Shown: in pieces, positions 1 to 11,091 of the stretch | Position numbering within the stretch: position 1 is the first letter of the stretch | Layout: each line of letters begins with the position of its first letter | From: Eublepharis macularius | Lineage: Eukaryota > Chordata > Lepidosauria > Squamata > Eublepharidae | Direction of reading: 5' to 3' | Assembly: GCF_028583425.1 (NCBI RefSeq) | Contig: NC_072791.1 | Span: 46,011,368 to 46,075,367, forward strand | DNA length: 64,000 nt | Notes under the pieces: model-generated | What the model saw: the letters and a program-made list of their open reading frames with translations, nothing else | The model's database searches: none | What the model was told of the DNA's origin: nothing | Program-made: the position numbers and the translations under genes

Positions 1-751
1 GTTGCCATTCCTGTTAACCTGTTTTCACTGCTTAGATGCTTACTTTGCTTCTGAGTAACCCTATGGACATATCTGTGGAAATGATATGATTCCTGAATAA
101 AACCTTTTAACCAAGACCCTGGATTCTTGCTGTAATGGTACAGGGGTCTATCTGCCATAGCCTGTCATCCATAGCCTGACAGGGGGTGATCAGTGTCAGA
201 CCAATGCCATGCTGTCACTTCCAGCATGACCTGGAAGTGACATAATTGTGTCAGTGGATGCTTTATGGTTAAACCATAAAGTTTTGGGTAAATGTTAAGA
301 GCATTACCCCACTGAAATGACTTCCAGGTCTCACTGGAAGTGATGACATGGTGTTGGCACAGTCCTGAAAATGTCTCCACTACCCATGATGTCTCGCCAA
401 TTGCCAGCCATGAGCCTCTGCACATGGTCTGGCAACTCTACAGACATCTAGCGTTCTAGTTACTTCTGAAGTCAGTAGTGGTACAGTCCAGAAACATATT
501 TTGCACTTAATCTACTATTTGTGAGAATTATCCTTCATGCATATGATCATTTTTGGACAGAAGTTATAAGCCTGGTAACACTAACCATGTACATGTGACA
601 TATGTGTGAACTAGGGTTGCCAGCACAAGTAGGAGACTTACTGAGTGGGAGGAGCCCCACCAATGAGATAATGATGTAACTGGCAATGTTTTGATGTCAC
701 TCCTTGTGACCCAGAAGTGATGTCAGCTTATCACTGGGGACGCTCTAGCAC

Positions 752-792
752 TTGGGCAAAACTCTATGGTTAAATTATAGAGTTTTGCCCAA
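752..792. repeat. palindrome inside a hAT-like remnant
   Basis: Arms TTGGGCAAAACTCTAT (752-767) and its exact reverse complement (777-792) flank a 9-base loop. A related but shorter palindrome is at 261-281. Both lie in remnants with GTTGCCAG-type ends. This is seen directly. It is probably an internal part of a non-autonomous DNA transposon family. Confidence 0.7.
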
Positions 793-1846
793 ATGCTGGA
801 GTGACCCCAGTAACACTTATGTCACTTCTGGGTACACAGAGAGTGATGTCAGTGTGTTGGGATGCCACCTGTTGTTTCCTCAGTTTCCTACCATTTTTCA
901 CCTGTTGCTACCAGAGGGAACATAGCAAGCCTAGTGTGAACAGATACATAAGAGTAAAAAGTGTGGTTGTACACACTAACCTTATCTCTTATGTGTTCAG
1001 TTCCACATTGGAACAGAGCCCAGTTTGTATGTGCAGGTAGGTCAGAGACGACCTGGCATGATCCTACTCCCCACTCTGGGTGAAATACAAATGTTGTGGG
1101 TAGAGAGCTAATGTAACCAATGGCATGGGTCCTTTCTAATGCAAGGAAAGCAAGGCTTGTGGAAGAAACTTTCCAACTTCTCCCCTCCTGTAGCAGCCGC
1201 CTGCTGTGACCCCTGAAATGGTGCTCTCAGTGGTTGGTGGAACAGCATGGGTGTGAAGAACAGGTCTGTAGTGGCATGTGAGAATCAGTGAAAATTGTCT
1301 CCCAGTTTCTAATGACATAATTGAACTGAATTGAATTGAATCAAATTGAGCTGACCTCTACTAACAGGCTAATCTTTCTAATTCCTGTTAGTGGTAAATA
1401 CACAGCTATGCACTTCAGCAGTCAATAATACTAGTTATGCTACACATAGGATAGGAGAGTGTTTAAGTTTAAGAATGGCTCAGTAGCTGAATACTAGCCA
1501 GAGTCCCTGAAGACTCTAACTATAGCACTGTCCATCCAAGATCTTTTACCAGATTAAAAGGGAAAAGAGAAATTTGTGAGGGAGAATAGGGACTATGTGC
1601 AATATAGAAGACCTTAAAACTGTTCAGTATTATTTACCATTTGAAAGCTTCAAACCTGATGGCTATTATTTCTGATCTAAGCCCAGTGAACCAAAGCTGA
1701 GGGTGAAAGATTAAGATATAATGCGAAACCATGCCTTATTTTAACTATGATTAGTTTGTCAAATCAGGATTCAGCTCACGGATAATCACTCAAATCCTGG
1801 TTTGCCCTAACAAATACTGCTTACATTTCCTTCTCGCTGTTGGCTA

Positions 1847-2300
1847 TAGTGTTGCCAGACTGAATTAAAAAACAAAACAAAACAAACCCTGGAGTTACTC
1901 GTGTGTGTACCTGGGCCCAACACGATGATGTCACTTCCAGAATGATGTCACTGCTGACCACTCCCCCAGTACTCAGGAGACTGGGCAGGCAAGTGGGCCT
2001 GCTGCTTCCTGGGTGCAGAGGAGGAGGTTGGGCTTGCTGGGTGCACCTCTGGCACTTAGACAAGTGGACCTGCTGCTTCCCCAGGTGGGCTGGAAGCAGG
2101 GGGAGTAGGCAGAGCTGGACCAGGAAGGCCTGCTGGTACTGCTGTCAGCTTGTGAATGCTAGTAGCCAAGCATCCCTCCTCCTCCACACTAAAAAATAAT
2201 GGACATTTATATGTCCAGTATTTTAACTGTGTTTCCCCTGGACAACCCCAGAAAAAAATGGACTATCTGGGGGGAAACTGGACATCTGGCAACCCTCGTT
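1847..2300. mobile_element. decayed hAT-like MITE with GTTGCCAGA ends
   Basis: The left end reads AGTGTTGCCAGAC and the right end ATCTGGCAACCCT, which is an imperfect terminal inverted repeat. The interior has TGATGTCACTTCC-type segments that recur in other remnants in this window (for example near 44880). No convincing target duplication was found, so the exact ends are uncertain. Confidence 0.45.
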
Positions 2301-4154
2301 GGTTTGAGGGTGTCACCAGAGAATAGGCCAGGATTGAACAAGGATTAAACTAGGGTGGCTGCATTCAGACATCATGTAAAATCATAGTTAAAACTACCTA
2401 TGATTAATAAATCAACTTCAGGTCCTGGTTTCAGATCCTAGTTTGACTCCCTAACTAACCATAGTTAATGGAGTGGCCTGCATTCAGACACTTTCATGAG
2501 TAAAACATAATGTAAAATCATGTGTGTCCAGCATAATGGCCCCATAGAGTCTGCGTGGTGACAGGGCGTTGTGGGTGGCCTGGCTGGAAATGAACCTTGC
2601 TGGGTCTGAAGGGATGCTGGTGAAAGGGTGGGGCCTGCTCTAGCCATGTGGACTGTCGAAAGGCAGCCATGGACCAACAATAGGGGAGAGGTGGCACAGC
2701 AGGAAGATAGGCAGGTTGGGGGCTGAGGCAGGTGACCGGAAGCAGGTGAGGCAGCATGGCCTAACGTGATGCCAGGTCCAAGCTGGAGTAACAGGAGCCC
2801 TGAGAAGTGATGAGACTGAGGCCCCCAACTAGGTGGGCCCAAGTGTAGCCTTGGAAGGAGCACCAAGTACCTGTGGGACTGTTGGCCAGCCATGGGACAG
2901 AGAAGCAAGGAGTCCTGGAGAGGGAAAACAAAACTGAGGGCTTTGGCTCTGAAGCAACATCGCAATTGGGGAGGGCTACATATTGGACAGGAGGAAGGCA
3001 CACCAGTGTAGGGGAGCACCATATAAAAGGAGTGGGAAATGGGTCACTTGGACAGGGAACTCTCTTACAGGCCAAGGAGGATCTCTAGGAAACCTCTCTG
3101 CGGTTGCGCAGCCAGGGACCCTACTGAGGCTGTGGACACTTGTGACACCATGGTTTAATAAACTATGAATTAAACCATGGATTCACATAGCATTAATTGG
3201 GCAAGTGAAGTAACAAACCATCATAGGTAAGGCAATGCTTGGAAAATACTTGCTGACCAACATTAGTTGGTGAAATAACAAAAAAGACTATTTATTTATT
3301 ATAAAACATTCTATTACTAAAAATAAATGGAAATCTTCAGAGATGTCTATTGTAACTTTTGTTGCTTAAACTGACTGGTTGTCACTGTTGAACAAATCAG
3401 CAGCCATAGAAGAAGGAGAGAAGACAGTGAGAGAAATGAGACAGTGACAGTGGAAGGAAAAAAGGGAGGGTGAGTCTGCCCAGTGAGAATAGGCATTTTA
3501 CACCACCAGAAGAATTAGCAAATTTCTCCATCTAAGTGGATTGTGGTTATAGGTGTGTCTGTGCACAACATAATATTACAGTAATGCTAAAAGTGTTTTG
3601 GATGCCATATAAATTAGCTATGTGGTGCCACCCATATGAGTACATTTTCCTCACTGAGACAATGCATTTACATTTTCCTGTTCTGTAGTTTGGTTTGATA
3701 TTAGCAGTTGATTGTTGCTTGTTGCTATAGAGAGCTGTGTTGTATGAAATAACAGTGTGGTTTTTTTGGTAGGGTGCATAGTGTAGCTATTTATTACATC
3801 TGTCAAAAGTAGTTCCAGGTTTGGGGGGACCCAGGACAAAGAGTGCCCAAGTCCCTGACTCAAACATCCACTGCTTCCTCAGTTGCCATCACCACTCATA
3901 GGCCTCCCCACTCATTGCCCTCTTGTGTCTACCTACCACTCAAATGCTTACCTCCTGCTCACTTCTGTTCATATGCCTACCTCTACCCCCACTTACCACC
4001 ACTCCAACATCCCACTCTCCTATTTGCATGCTTTCCCCCTGCTCACCCTCTTGTCATTGCTCTCCCCCCGTGCTATTTATGGGGGCATTGGCAGCAGCAG
4101 ACCCAGTAAAGACTTGTGGGCCACAGGAGCTGCTCCACTTCAAGGGATGCTGAC

Positions 4155-4445
4155 TAGAAATGGGCACGAACCAGAAAAAAAACCAAACCATGTGGTTTGT
4201 GGTTCGTCACATTTCACGAACCACAAACTTTCACGAACCTGCCCCGGTTTGCAAACTGGTTTGTTTGGTTCGTGAAAATGTCACTCCCAGGACAGCAAAT
4301 CGTCACTTCTGAGTCAGCAGAACTGTCCTGCCGCCCCTGTCCTGCCGCCCACGCGCTCCTGGGGCTGGCAGCTGTGCCCGGCGCCCCCTCTTTGGCGGCG
4401 GCGGGGGCAGACTACCCCCCTGCCCCCCCCCGTCGATCCGGCCCT
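4155..4445 (+). mobile_element. hAT-type element fragment, one terminus
   Basis: It begins TAGAAATGGGCACGAACC, a hAT-style terminus similar in layout to the element at 53327. Several copies of a GGTTCGTG/CACGAACC motif follow, then a GC-rich stretch to about 4440. No opposite terminus was found before the Gypsy element starts at about 4446, so it is truncated or interrupted. Family assignment is inferred from the end sequence only. Confidence 0.45.
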
Positions 4446-4460
4446 GGTGCCATACTATAT

Positions 4461-4947
4461 TTACCAGTATTTCCTGGCTTGCCAACCCCTTCCCTGTTCC
4501 TGCTCTACCCTTCTGACTGCCTGGAAGGATTGTCTAATGGTTCCCTGCATATACTGCAAGCCAGAATATTCACTGGGCAAGAATTCCATCCAGTTATCTT
4601 GTTGATAGTTGATATAACATCTCAGATACTGTTCCATTATCTGATTCATACATTCTGATTGTCCATCCGTCTCTGGATGATAACTGGAGCTTAACTCTGT
4701 TTTATTCCGGTTACTTTCATAAGCTCCCGCCAAAAGTTGGCAACAAATTGACCCCCTCCGGGTCAGAAATTAACTTGTTTGGGAAAGAGTGTAAACAGAC
4801 CACATTCTGCATGAATAGAGTGGCTAGTTTCTTTGCTATGGGTAGTATGGAGCAGGGAATTAAATGTACTTGTTTGGAAAATAGATCAACCACTACCAGG
4901 ATCACCGTTTTTCCCTTAGAGGGGGGAAGGTCAGTGATGAAGTTCAT
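4461..4947 (-). pseudogene. Gypsy integrase remnant, truncated
   Basis: Two frames (4717-4947 and 4461-4733) carry integrase core segments. The first has MNFITDLPPSKGKTVILVVV, the start of the core with its catalytic Asp region. The second has [13 protein letters not shown], containing the conserved Glu region near 4660. The H2C2 zinc finger between 4950 and 5350 is not readable in one frame. The C-terminal part is lost where the element ends. Confidence 0.75.
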
Positions 4948-5350
4948 GGAGATGGTAGACCAAGGCTGCAGGGGGGTCTCTAGCAGTATTAAGAGATCTG
5001 GAGGCTCCCCCCCTGTCTTTTCCCTATCAAACTAATGGGGCAACTGGACACATATTGAGAAATGTCTTTCCTCATTCTGAGCCACTGGAATTGCCTTTGT
5101 GTTTTTATGAATCCAAGTGCCCTGCTGTTTTGTCATCATGGCATTTTTTCAGCACCTCCCCCTTCAGGGCTGCTGGTATGTACAATTTGCCCTGTCAGTG
5201 CCAGTATCCATCCTCCCCCTTCTCCAGAGAATCTTGCAAACCCTTCTTCCCCTCCTTTTCCTGCTCTGTTTTGACTGTCTCCAGCCAGGAGTTTGATGGG
5301 GGAGCGAGGAGTTTTTGTGCTTGCCTGTGCGTCAGCACTGCCCTTCCCAA

Positions 5351-5734
5351 CTATGTGGGTGTGAAAATACTGTCAACAATTTCCTCTCTTTGACTTTCGT
5401 GTTGAAGGAGGCAGGACAGAGCATCTGCTAAGAAATTTGATTTACCTGGGAGATGCTTGAGTGTGAACTGAAACTTGGAGAAGAACTCCACCCACCGGAG
5501 CTGATTTGCCCCCAACCTGCGGGGTGATCTAAGTGCTTCTAGATTTTTATGATTAGTCCAAGTCTCGAAGGGTATTTTGGCCCCTTCCAGCCAATGTCGC
5601 CAAGTAGATAGGGCTAACTTGATGGTTGCTGCTTCCTTGTCCCAAATTGACCAGTGTCTTTCTGTCTCTGAAAACTTTTTGAACACATAGGCACAGGGGT
5701 GTAGCTCTCCATTAGAGCCCTCTTGTAAAATCAC
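5351..5734 (-). pseudogene. Gypsy RNase H remnant
   Basis: The 127-codon frame shows the typical order of a Ty3/Gypsy RNase H: a YVFKKFSETERHWSIWDKE segment, then WRHWLEGA, then the C-terminal LPGKSNFLADALS. It overlaps the end of the RT fragment in a different frame, so the pol reading frame is broken at about 5720. Confidence 0.8.
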
Positions 5735-6326
5735 CCCCCATCACCACATCACTTGCATCTACTTGCACAATGAACTTCTTGTTTTCATCTGAGTGGCATA
5801 ACACAGATTCAGAGGTAAACAGGGTTTTTAACCTTTCAAATGCGGGCTGGCATTCATTTGTCCACTCCAGCTTAGCACTTGGGTTTAGCCCTTCTGGTCT
5901 TTTTCCTTTCGTTTTTAACAAGTCTGTTAAAGGTAGCACAATCTGGGCAAAGTTTTTAATGAATGGTTTGTAAAAATTTGCAAAGCCCAGGAAGGATTGT
6001 AATTGCTGTCTTGTTTTAGGAGCCTCCCATCCCAACACATCTCTGATCTTAGCGGGATCTATCCCCAGTCCTTCCTTGGATACTCTGTAGCCCAGGAACT
6101 CCAGCTCAGTTTTATGAAACTCACACTTTGACAATTTTGCATACAGCTTGTTCTTATAAAGGGTACTTAAAACTTCCCTTACCAACTTTACATGTGAGTC
6201 ATAGTTATCAAAATAGATCAGAACATCATCAAAATAAACAACCACTCCTTTGTACAGGTATTTATGCAACACTTCATTAATCAGATTCATGAAGACTCCA
6301 GGTGCCCCTTGAAGTCTGAATGGCAT
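5712..6326 (-). pseudogene. Gypsy reverse transcriptase palm/thumb remnant
   Basis: The 204-codon frame begins at the MPFRLQGAPGVFMNLI region and contains the catalytic YxDD box as YFDDVLIY (near 6235). The connection segment with FLGFANFYKPFI follows. The YFDD box is intact as sequence, but the frame is cut upstream and downstream. It ends near 5712, where RNase H resumes in another frame. Confidence 0.85.
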
Positions 6327-6599
6327 GACTAGGTAGTCAAACTGTCCCAGGGGATGTTAAAGGCCATTTTCCACTCATCCTCCTCCTTGGTACTCACTCT
6401 GAAGTAAGCATCTCTTAAATCCAGTTTGGTGAAAATCTTTCCTTTGAACACCAACTCCCAGCAGCTCTCTCATGAGGGGAAGTGGGTATGCATTTGACAT
6501 TGACACTGCATCAATCCCTCAATAATCCGTGCACAAACATAACCCTCCATCTTTCTTTTTGCAAAACAACACTGGGACAGCGTGAGGAGAGCTTGCAGG

Positions 6600-7472
6600 T
6601 CAAATGAATCCCCTTTCCAAGTTTTTGTCAATGAACTTGCAATGCTCTGTTCGCTCAGCTGGGCTCGTGGAATATACCTTCCCCTTAGGAAGGTTCTGCC
6701 CAGGGATCAGTTCAATAGCACAGTCTGTTACCTCGTGAGGGGATAATTCATCTGCCTCTTGTTCCCCAAAGACCCTACTTAAGTCCTGGTACTCAGGGGG
6801 GATTACATCAATTTCTTCTCTTGTTAGGCATACAGTTTCAGACATGGGAGGAGGGGTGCCCCCCCACTGGGGGTTCCACACATGTTTCTGGCAATCCTCA
6901 GTGGGGAAACATAATCGCACCATCTTCCACTGTTTGTACGGGTCATGATCATAGACCCATCTGAATCCTAAAACTGCTGGAAATTTTGCAGTTGGGCTTA
7001 CTACAAAAGTTCTTTCCTCCCAATGACTCCCCATTCCAATGTGGGTCAGTTCAGTCTCATAGGTGCAGGGAGCCCTTTTCATAGGAGAGCCATCCATTTT
7101 CTCAAATTTAATAGGCTCTGTTAGTTTCACCAGATTCAGTCCCGGATAGGTGACTAGGGCTGCGTCAATTAGGTCCCTGCTGCACCCTGAATCGATCAGA
7201 GCTCTCACCCTAATATGCGTCCCCCTTCTAGGGTGTACTATTGTAATAGGGAGGAAAAACAAGGTTGCCTTTTCTCTCACCATGCTTGGCATTTGCTCTT
7301 CTTTGACCTGCTGATGGGTGCCTGTCACAGCAGGTCTGTGCAGTTTCCTCCAAGCTCTTCCTACTCCCTGCTGGAAGGATATCCCTCTCACAGCCTCTTG
7401 GGTGCTTTTCCCATCCTGGCCACCACTGCCTTCTCGTGTGCTTGGGATGCTGCTTCTCCCTGTCTCTGGCAA
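6600..7472 (-). pseudogene. Gypsy protease and N-terminal RT remnant
   Basis: The frame contains the retropepsin active-site motif in the form ALIDSGCSRDLID (near 7190). About 150 codons later comes the pre-RT segment with the PKGKVYSTSPAE-type entry into reverse transcriptase near 6680. The conserved RT segment with LDLRDAYFRV lies further on, near 6380-6420, but in another frame. At least one frameshift therefore separates this piece from the rest of pol. The function is inferred by family: polyprotein processing followed by cDNA synthesis. Confidence 0.75.
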
Positions 7473-8873
7473 GCTGGGGCTGCTGCACCTCCCTGCCTCG
7501 GCCTCCTGGCCAGGCTGCTCCAGGGCCCTGTCTTTCTCTCAGCCCCACTGCACTTTAGGCACAAACCTTGATTCCTCCTCCTCTCCATCTCACCAGATGG
7601 GATCAGTCCTCTCAAGTGAGGCTTGTCTCCTCTTCCTCTCTCAGCGGCTCCCTGCTGTTGGCCAGCTTGGTGTTGCAAGTGAAGTAGCTTTACAACCTCC
7701 TCTCTGTTTTCAATCTCACACGCCAGTTGTATCCGCCCCAGCAGGGTACATAGATCATCTTGCACCATGGCTTTGGCCACTAAGTCTGAATTCAAACCAG
7801 CACTGAAAAACTCCACTTTCGCTAATTCAGTCCAGTCTTGAACTTTAGCAGCACACGCTCCAACTTGGCTGCAAACTCATGCACCGGGCACTTCCCCTGC
7901 TGCATGCACTTCAGCTTAGTTCTTACTCTCTCCTCATTGAGGGGATCTTCATACTGCACCCGCATTGTGTGCGTGAAGGCTCTCACATTCTGAAGATCTG
8001 GGGCTCGAGTTGTATAGATAGTTACACATCACTTAGCCACTTCTCCCCCCAGGGGGGAGCCCAAGAAGCTCACCCAGCTGGCTTCATTAAGGAAGGTGTG
8101 GCCCCATTCTTTCAAGAATTCTGCCGCTTGCAGTAGGAAGTACCCCAACTCCTCTGGGTCCCCTTCAAAGTGGGCTTCTAGTTTCCATAGCCCCCACGGC
8201 AGCTGTGGTGGAGGTCCAGGGATCAGCCCAGCTGGGACTCCTGCTGGGCATACGGGTTGGGCCAGTAGATCAGCCAGCACTGGAGCTCTTTGCCTGTCTG
8301 GGGGAAGGATGGGTACCTGGCCTTGGGGCACCGGTGCTCCTTGCCCATCTGGGAGAGGAATGGGCAGCTGATCTTGTGGCATTTGGGCAGCTTGACCCAG
8401 CTGGCCCCCTTGGCTTCCCACAGGACCGGGTTGGAAGGCTGTCTGCATCATCTGTTGGATATTCTCCATGTTAGCACACAATTCACACCTCATCTTCCTC
8501 ATCTCGTCTTGGATCTCATGCACTTCATCTGCAGAGGGCACTTCCAGCATTCCCCTCCTTCCTGATTCCTTGTCTTCCCCTCCTTTGGGGAAATCATCCC
8601 ATTGGATAAGGGACTGTCTGTGAAGCTGAGCCCTCCAACGATCTCTCGGGTCCAGCTCTCTCCTGGCCAGTGGTACTCGTGGGATCCACTCCACCAGGGT
8701 CCCTTCCATCCAAGCTCTATAATTGATAAACTGCCAGGAAACACCTGTGTGGAGTCCTGTGCCAGCTCCAGCTCCAGCCAATGCTCCTGTGTGGGGACAA
8801 CACTCCTTGGCGGGGTATTTAAGGCTTCTCTCAGCTCTGCTGCACTGGTCCCCTTGCCTCCCTCAGCCACCAT
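7388..8873 (-). pseudogene. Gypsy gag remnant
   Basis: The minus strand reads from a Met at 8873 in overlapping broken frames (8499-8873, 8029-8781, 7388-7816). An N-terminal Gln/Glu-rich part is followed by a Pro/Gln-rich spacer, then a capsid-like segment containing LEAHFEGDPEELGYFLLQ near 8170. A segment with CLKC follows near 7560, in the place of a nucleocapsid zinc knuckle, but the full CCHC pattern is not present. Frame breaks occur near 8030 and 7817. In an intact element the protein would form the particle core. This copy is dead. Confidence 0.7.
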
Positions 8874-8934
8874 GGCTCAGAGTTAGGAGTCTACGGTGAG
8901 TTAGGTCCAAGGGTTAAAGAATGGCAGTCCTAGC

Positions 8935-9370
8935 AATCTGTAAGGATGCCAGGCCACTCTCAAGAGACTTCACTTCATAAGTAAAAGTTCTTTATTGATA
9001 AGATGCCAGTATCATACACTTATGCCATCTTTGCTAGGACTGGCGACTACAGATAAGTATCATGCAGATATAGGTTCCCCAAGGCTACTCCTAATCCCCA
9101 CCCCCTTTCTCCTAACAGTTCTCTAACTCTGCATTCAGGAAAACAGGCTGTGTAATTCATGGACTGCTCAAGGTCAAGCAGGCTCCCATGCTCCCATGCT
9201 CAGGAGATATTACCGGCTTGGGAGAGATTACAACAGGAACAAACACCTTCTGTTCCCAGTTTCCCACCACAGGTTCAAATAACAGAAACACCCCAGAAAC
9301 ACCCCAACAGCATCAGCTTCAGCTGCACGGGGAGGTATTGAATATAACAGGTGATCCTGAGCACCTGACA
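8935..9370 (-). repeat. 5' LTR of the Gypsy element
   Basis: Read on the minus strand this starts TGTCAGGTGC at 9370 and runs towards gag. A polyadenylation signal AATAAA (minus strand) lies at 8991-8996, expected for the R region. The inner boundary is estimated at about 8935 because I could not recognise a primer-binding site matching a known tRNA end. No partner LTR exists in the window. Confidence 0.55.
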
Positions 9371-10478
9371 CTCTGGGCCCTTCTAAAGAAACCAGTAGCA
9401 GAGTGGTGGCAGTCTACAGAGAGCTTCCCTGGTCCTTGTCTGTGACAACCTATTTTGGGAAGGTAGAAGGAGCAAACAGAAGAGAATGCAGAGGCAGGAA
9501 TCATACATAGTTAAGGACAGTAAGTGAGGGTCTCTTTCTAACTTCCTCCTTTGACACCTGTCCTGTTCCAGTCTCCCGTCTCACTGCTTGCAGCCAGCCG
9601 TAGTGCTTTGCTTTCTACTCTCAGACATCATATTCTACCTTCTCTTTTGCCCGGTATTCCTTCTTTGCTACCATTCTGCATCTCTGTATTTTTTAAAAAG
9701 GTTTCTATTTTTTATTTTCATTATTTATGGCTTGTGTGCTCTAAAGGCATCATGACCACTATTAGAAACAGGATGCTACTTTAGATGGACCTTGTTGATT
9801 CAGCAAGGTAATGCTTATATTTTAGGTAAATCAAAACTGGTAATATCCATTGATAGACGAGACATCGGTCAGTAAGATGGTACTTCCCAGCCTCTCTCCT
9901 GCTACTGCATCCCAAAATGTTCCTTGAAATGCTGCTCCTGGGGGAAAGGGGCCCTCAGGTACAGCATAAGGGTAGAGTCGGTGGTTTGCAGTAGAAAGGG
10001 GGAAATCCATGAAAATCACCTCTTCTTTCCATTCACAGAAATTCTCTGCTGGATCCAAGCCAATATTTTGTGAAAAGGAGACAAGTATGACAAATTTGCA
10101 TCAGAAAGTAGCAGCTGTTGTGGCAAGGGTAGGAACTGGAGTGGGAACAGTGCATGTTCGAGATGTTGACATCTGCAGTGAGATGTCCTTTTCTGCACAG
10201 GCAATATTTGCTGATGTTGGCCCCATACCTCTTTGGATTTTCTTCCAAATTCTGAATGCTTAACTCTCCTTTCAGATTTCAGGCTGGTGTTCTCAAGATT
10301 TCTCTTCACATTTTCTGCCTGCACTTAATCCTCAATCTTTTTTTCTCCTTTTTTTGCTTTTACTTAAATGTAATCATTCAAATTGCTCTATATGTGAATA
10401 AGTGCTTAGTTGCCTTGCCAGGCAGAAACTTCTTTTTTAAAAAAATTAATCTTATTTTTATTAAGAATTTTTCAGAAC
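9371..10478. other. intergenic DNA, nothing recognisable
   Basis: No host exon, SINE or clear transposon end was found between the Gypsy LTR and the hammerhead foldback. Short open frames (9551-9784, 10009-10263 and others) have no domain or codon pattern suggesting a gene. Confidence 0.5.
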
Positions 10479-10572
10479 AAAAAAGATAAATTGTCGAAGG
10501 CTTTCACGGCCGGAGAACGATGGCTGTTGTGGGTTTTCCGGGCTGTATTGCCGTGGTCTTGGCATTGTAGTT

Positions 10573-10613
10573 CCTGACGTTTCGCCAGCAGCTGTGGCTG
10601 GCATCTTCAGAGG
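10573..10613 (-). ncRNA. hammerhead ribozyme-like motif (family A), inverted partner
   Basis: This is the reverse complement of the motif at 10681-10721 with identical core boxes (CTGAAGA, GCCAGC/GCTGGC stem, GAAAC, GTC). A transcript of either strand carries one sense and one antisense copy, and these could pair with each other instead of folding separately. Confidence 0.7.
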
Positions 10614-10680
10614 TGGAGCACCAAAAGACAGAGATCTCTCAGTGTCAGACACTGAGAGATCTCTGTCTTTTGGTGCTACA

Positions 10681-10721
10681 CCTCTGAAGATGCCAGCCAC
10701 AGCTGCTGGCGAAACGTCAGG
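10681..10721 (+). ncRNA. hammerhead ribozyme-like motif (family A)
   Basis: In order: CCT, the core CTGAAGA (fits CUGANGA), stem II GCCAGC/GCTGGC, the core GAAAC, then GTC and AGG. CCT/AGG can form a 3-bp stem I. The A-C-G-T between the GAAA box and the expected cleavage after GTC is self-complementary, as in the minimal hammerheads reported in Penelope-like elements, which are proposed to act as dimers. Activity is not shown by sequence. Confidence 0.7.
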
Positions 10722-11040
10722 AACTACAATGCCAAGACCACGGCAATACAGCCCGGAAAACCCACAACAGCCAAAAAAGATAAAACTAGCAAAAAACTGA
10801 AAGGCAGAAGAAAGAAAAATAGATGCAAAATATGTGAAAAAGAAGTGAAAAGAAATATAAAGTGGTGACTTCTAATTTTCTCTATGACAAATACAAATAG
10901 AATCACAAACTTAACACTTACTCTATAATTACAAACAATAAATTCTATTATCTACTTTCTCTCCCCTCCCTTAATCATCAAATCCACAAGTCATCAGTTC
11001 ATTTTTTCTGTTTCCTGCAAAAAGTCTATAAAGGGTTTCC

Positions 11041-11091
11041 AGAGCCAGTTTGGTGTAGTGGATAACTGGAGAACTGGGTTTGATTCCCCAC
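11041..11091 (+). mobile_element. Sauria-type SINE, 5' part (split)
   Basis: It starts AGAGCCAGTTTGGTGTAGTG and reaches the GATTCCCCAC box, matching the 5' region of the copy at 23532. It is interrupted at 11091 by the hAT element. The rest of the SINE resumes at 12781 after the duplicated TTCCCCAC. Confidence 0.85.

Larger units (their letters stand above)
1..4154. other. intergenic DNA upstream of LTBP2, repeat remnants
   Basis: I see no host exon here. Short open frames on both strands lack recognisable domains. Several stretches look like decayed terminal-inverted-repeat transposons with ends of the type AGGGTTGCCAGNN / NNCTGGCAACCCT (about 612-900 and 1847-2300). Two related palindromes centred on TATGGTTAAA lie at 261-281 and 752-792. 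The segment 2380-3180 holds old repeat-like DNA with an AATAAA near 3158 and no coding signal. From 3190 to 4150 the DNA is AT-rich and then CT-rich, with nothing recognisable. Confidence 0.6.
4446..9370 (-). mobile_element. decayed Ty3/Gypsy LTR retrotransposon, 3' truncated
   Basis: On the minus strand the order is LTR, gag, protease, reverse transcriptase, RNase H, integrase, which is the Ty3/Gypsy order. The pieces lie in different frames separated by stops and frameshifts, so this copy cannot make its proteins. The element stops inside the integrase region at about 4446, where unrelated GC-rich DNA begins, and the 3' LTR is missing. The gag has a capsid-like region of the vertebrate Gypsy/Sushi type. 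The absence of an env-like gene fits Metaviridae rather than an endogenous retrovirus. Family-level naming would need a repeat library. Confidence 0.85.
10491..10772 (-). mobile_element. head-to-head hammerhead foldback element, copy 1
   Basis: Two arms of roughly 140 bp are reverse complements of one another around the centre AGTGTCAGACACT (10641-10653). Each arm carries a hammerhead-like motif. The element is flanked by a perfect 12-bp duplication AAAAAAGATAAA (10479-10490 and 10773-10784), so this unit inserted as a whole. Its orientation is opposite to the copies at 56366 and 58403. The end TTGTCGAAGG (10491) is the complete terminus and the end CACAACAGCC (10772) the short one. The sequence matches what I know as the terminal repeat of vertebrate Penelope-like elements. 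The link to a particular PLE is inference. Confidence 0.8.

Noticed and set aside
4303..4485. Gly/Pro-rich short protein near the Gypsy edge
   Set aside because: Product of a GC-rich stretch in the hAT remnant. It reads across the boundary between two elements.
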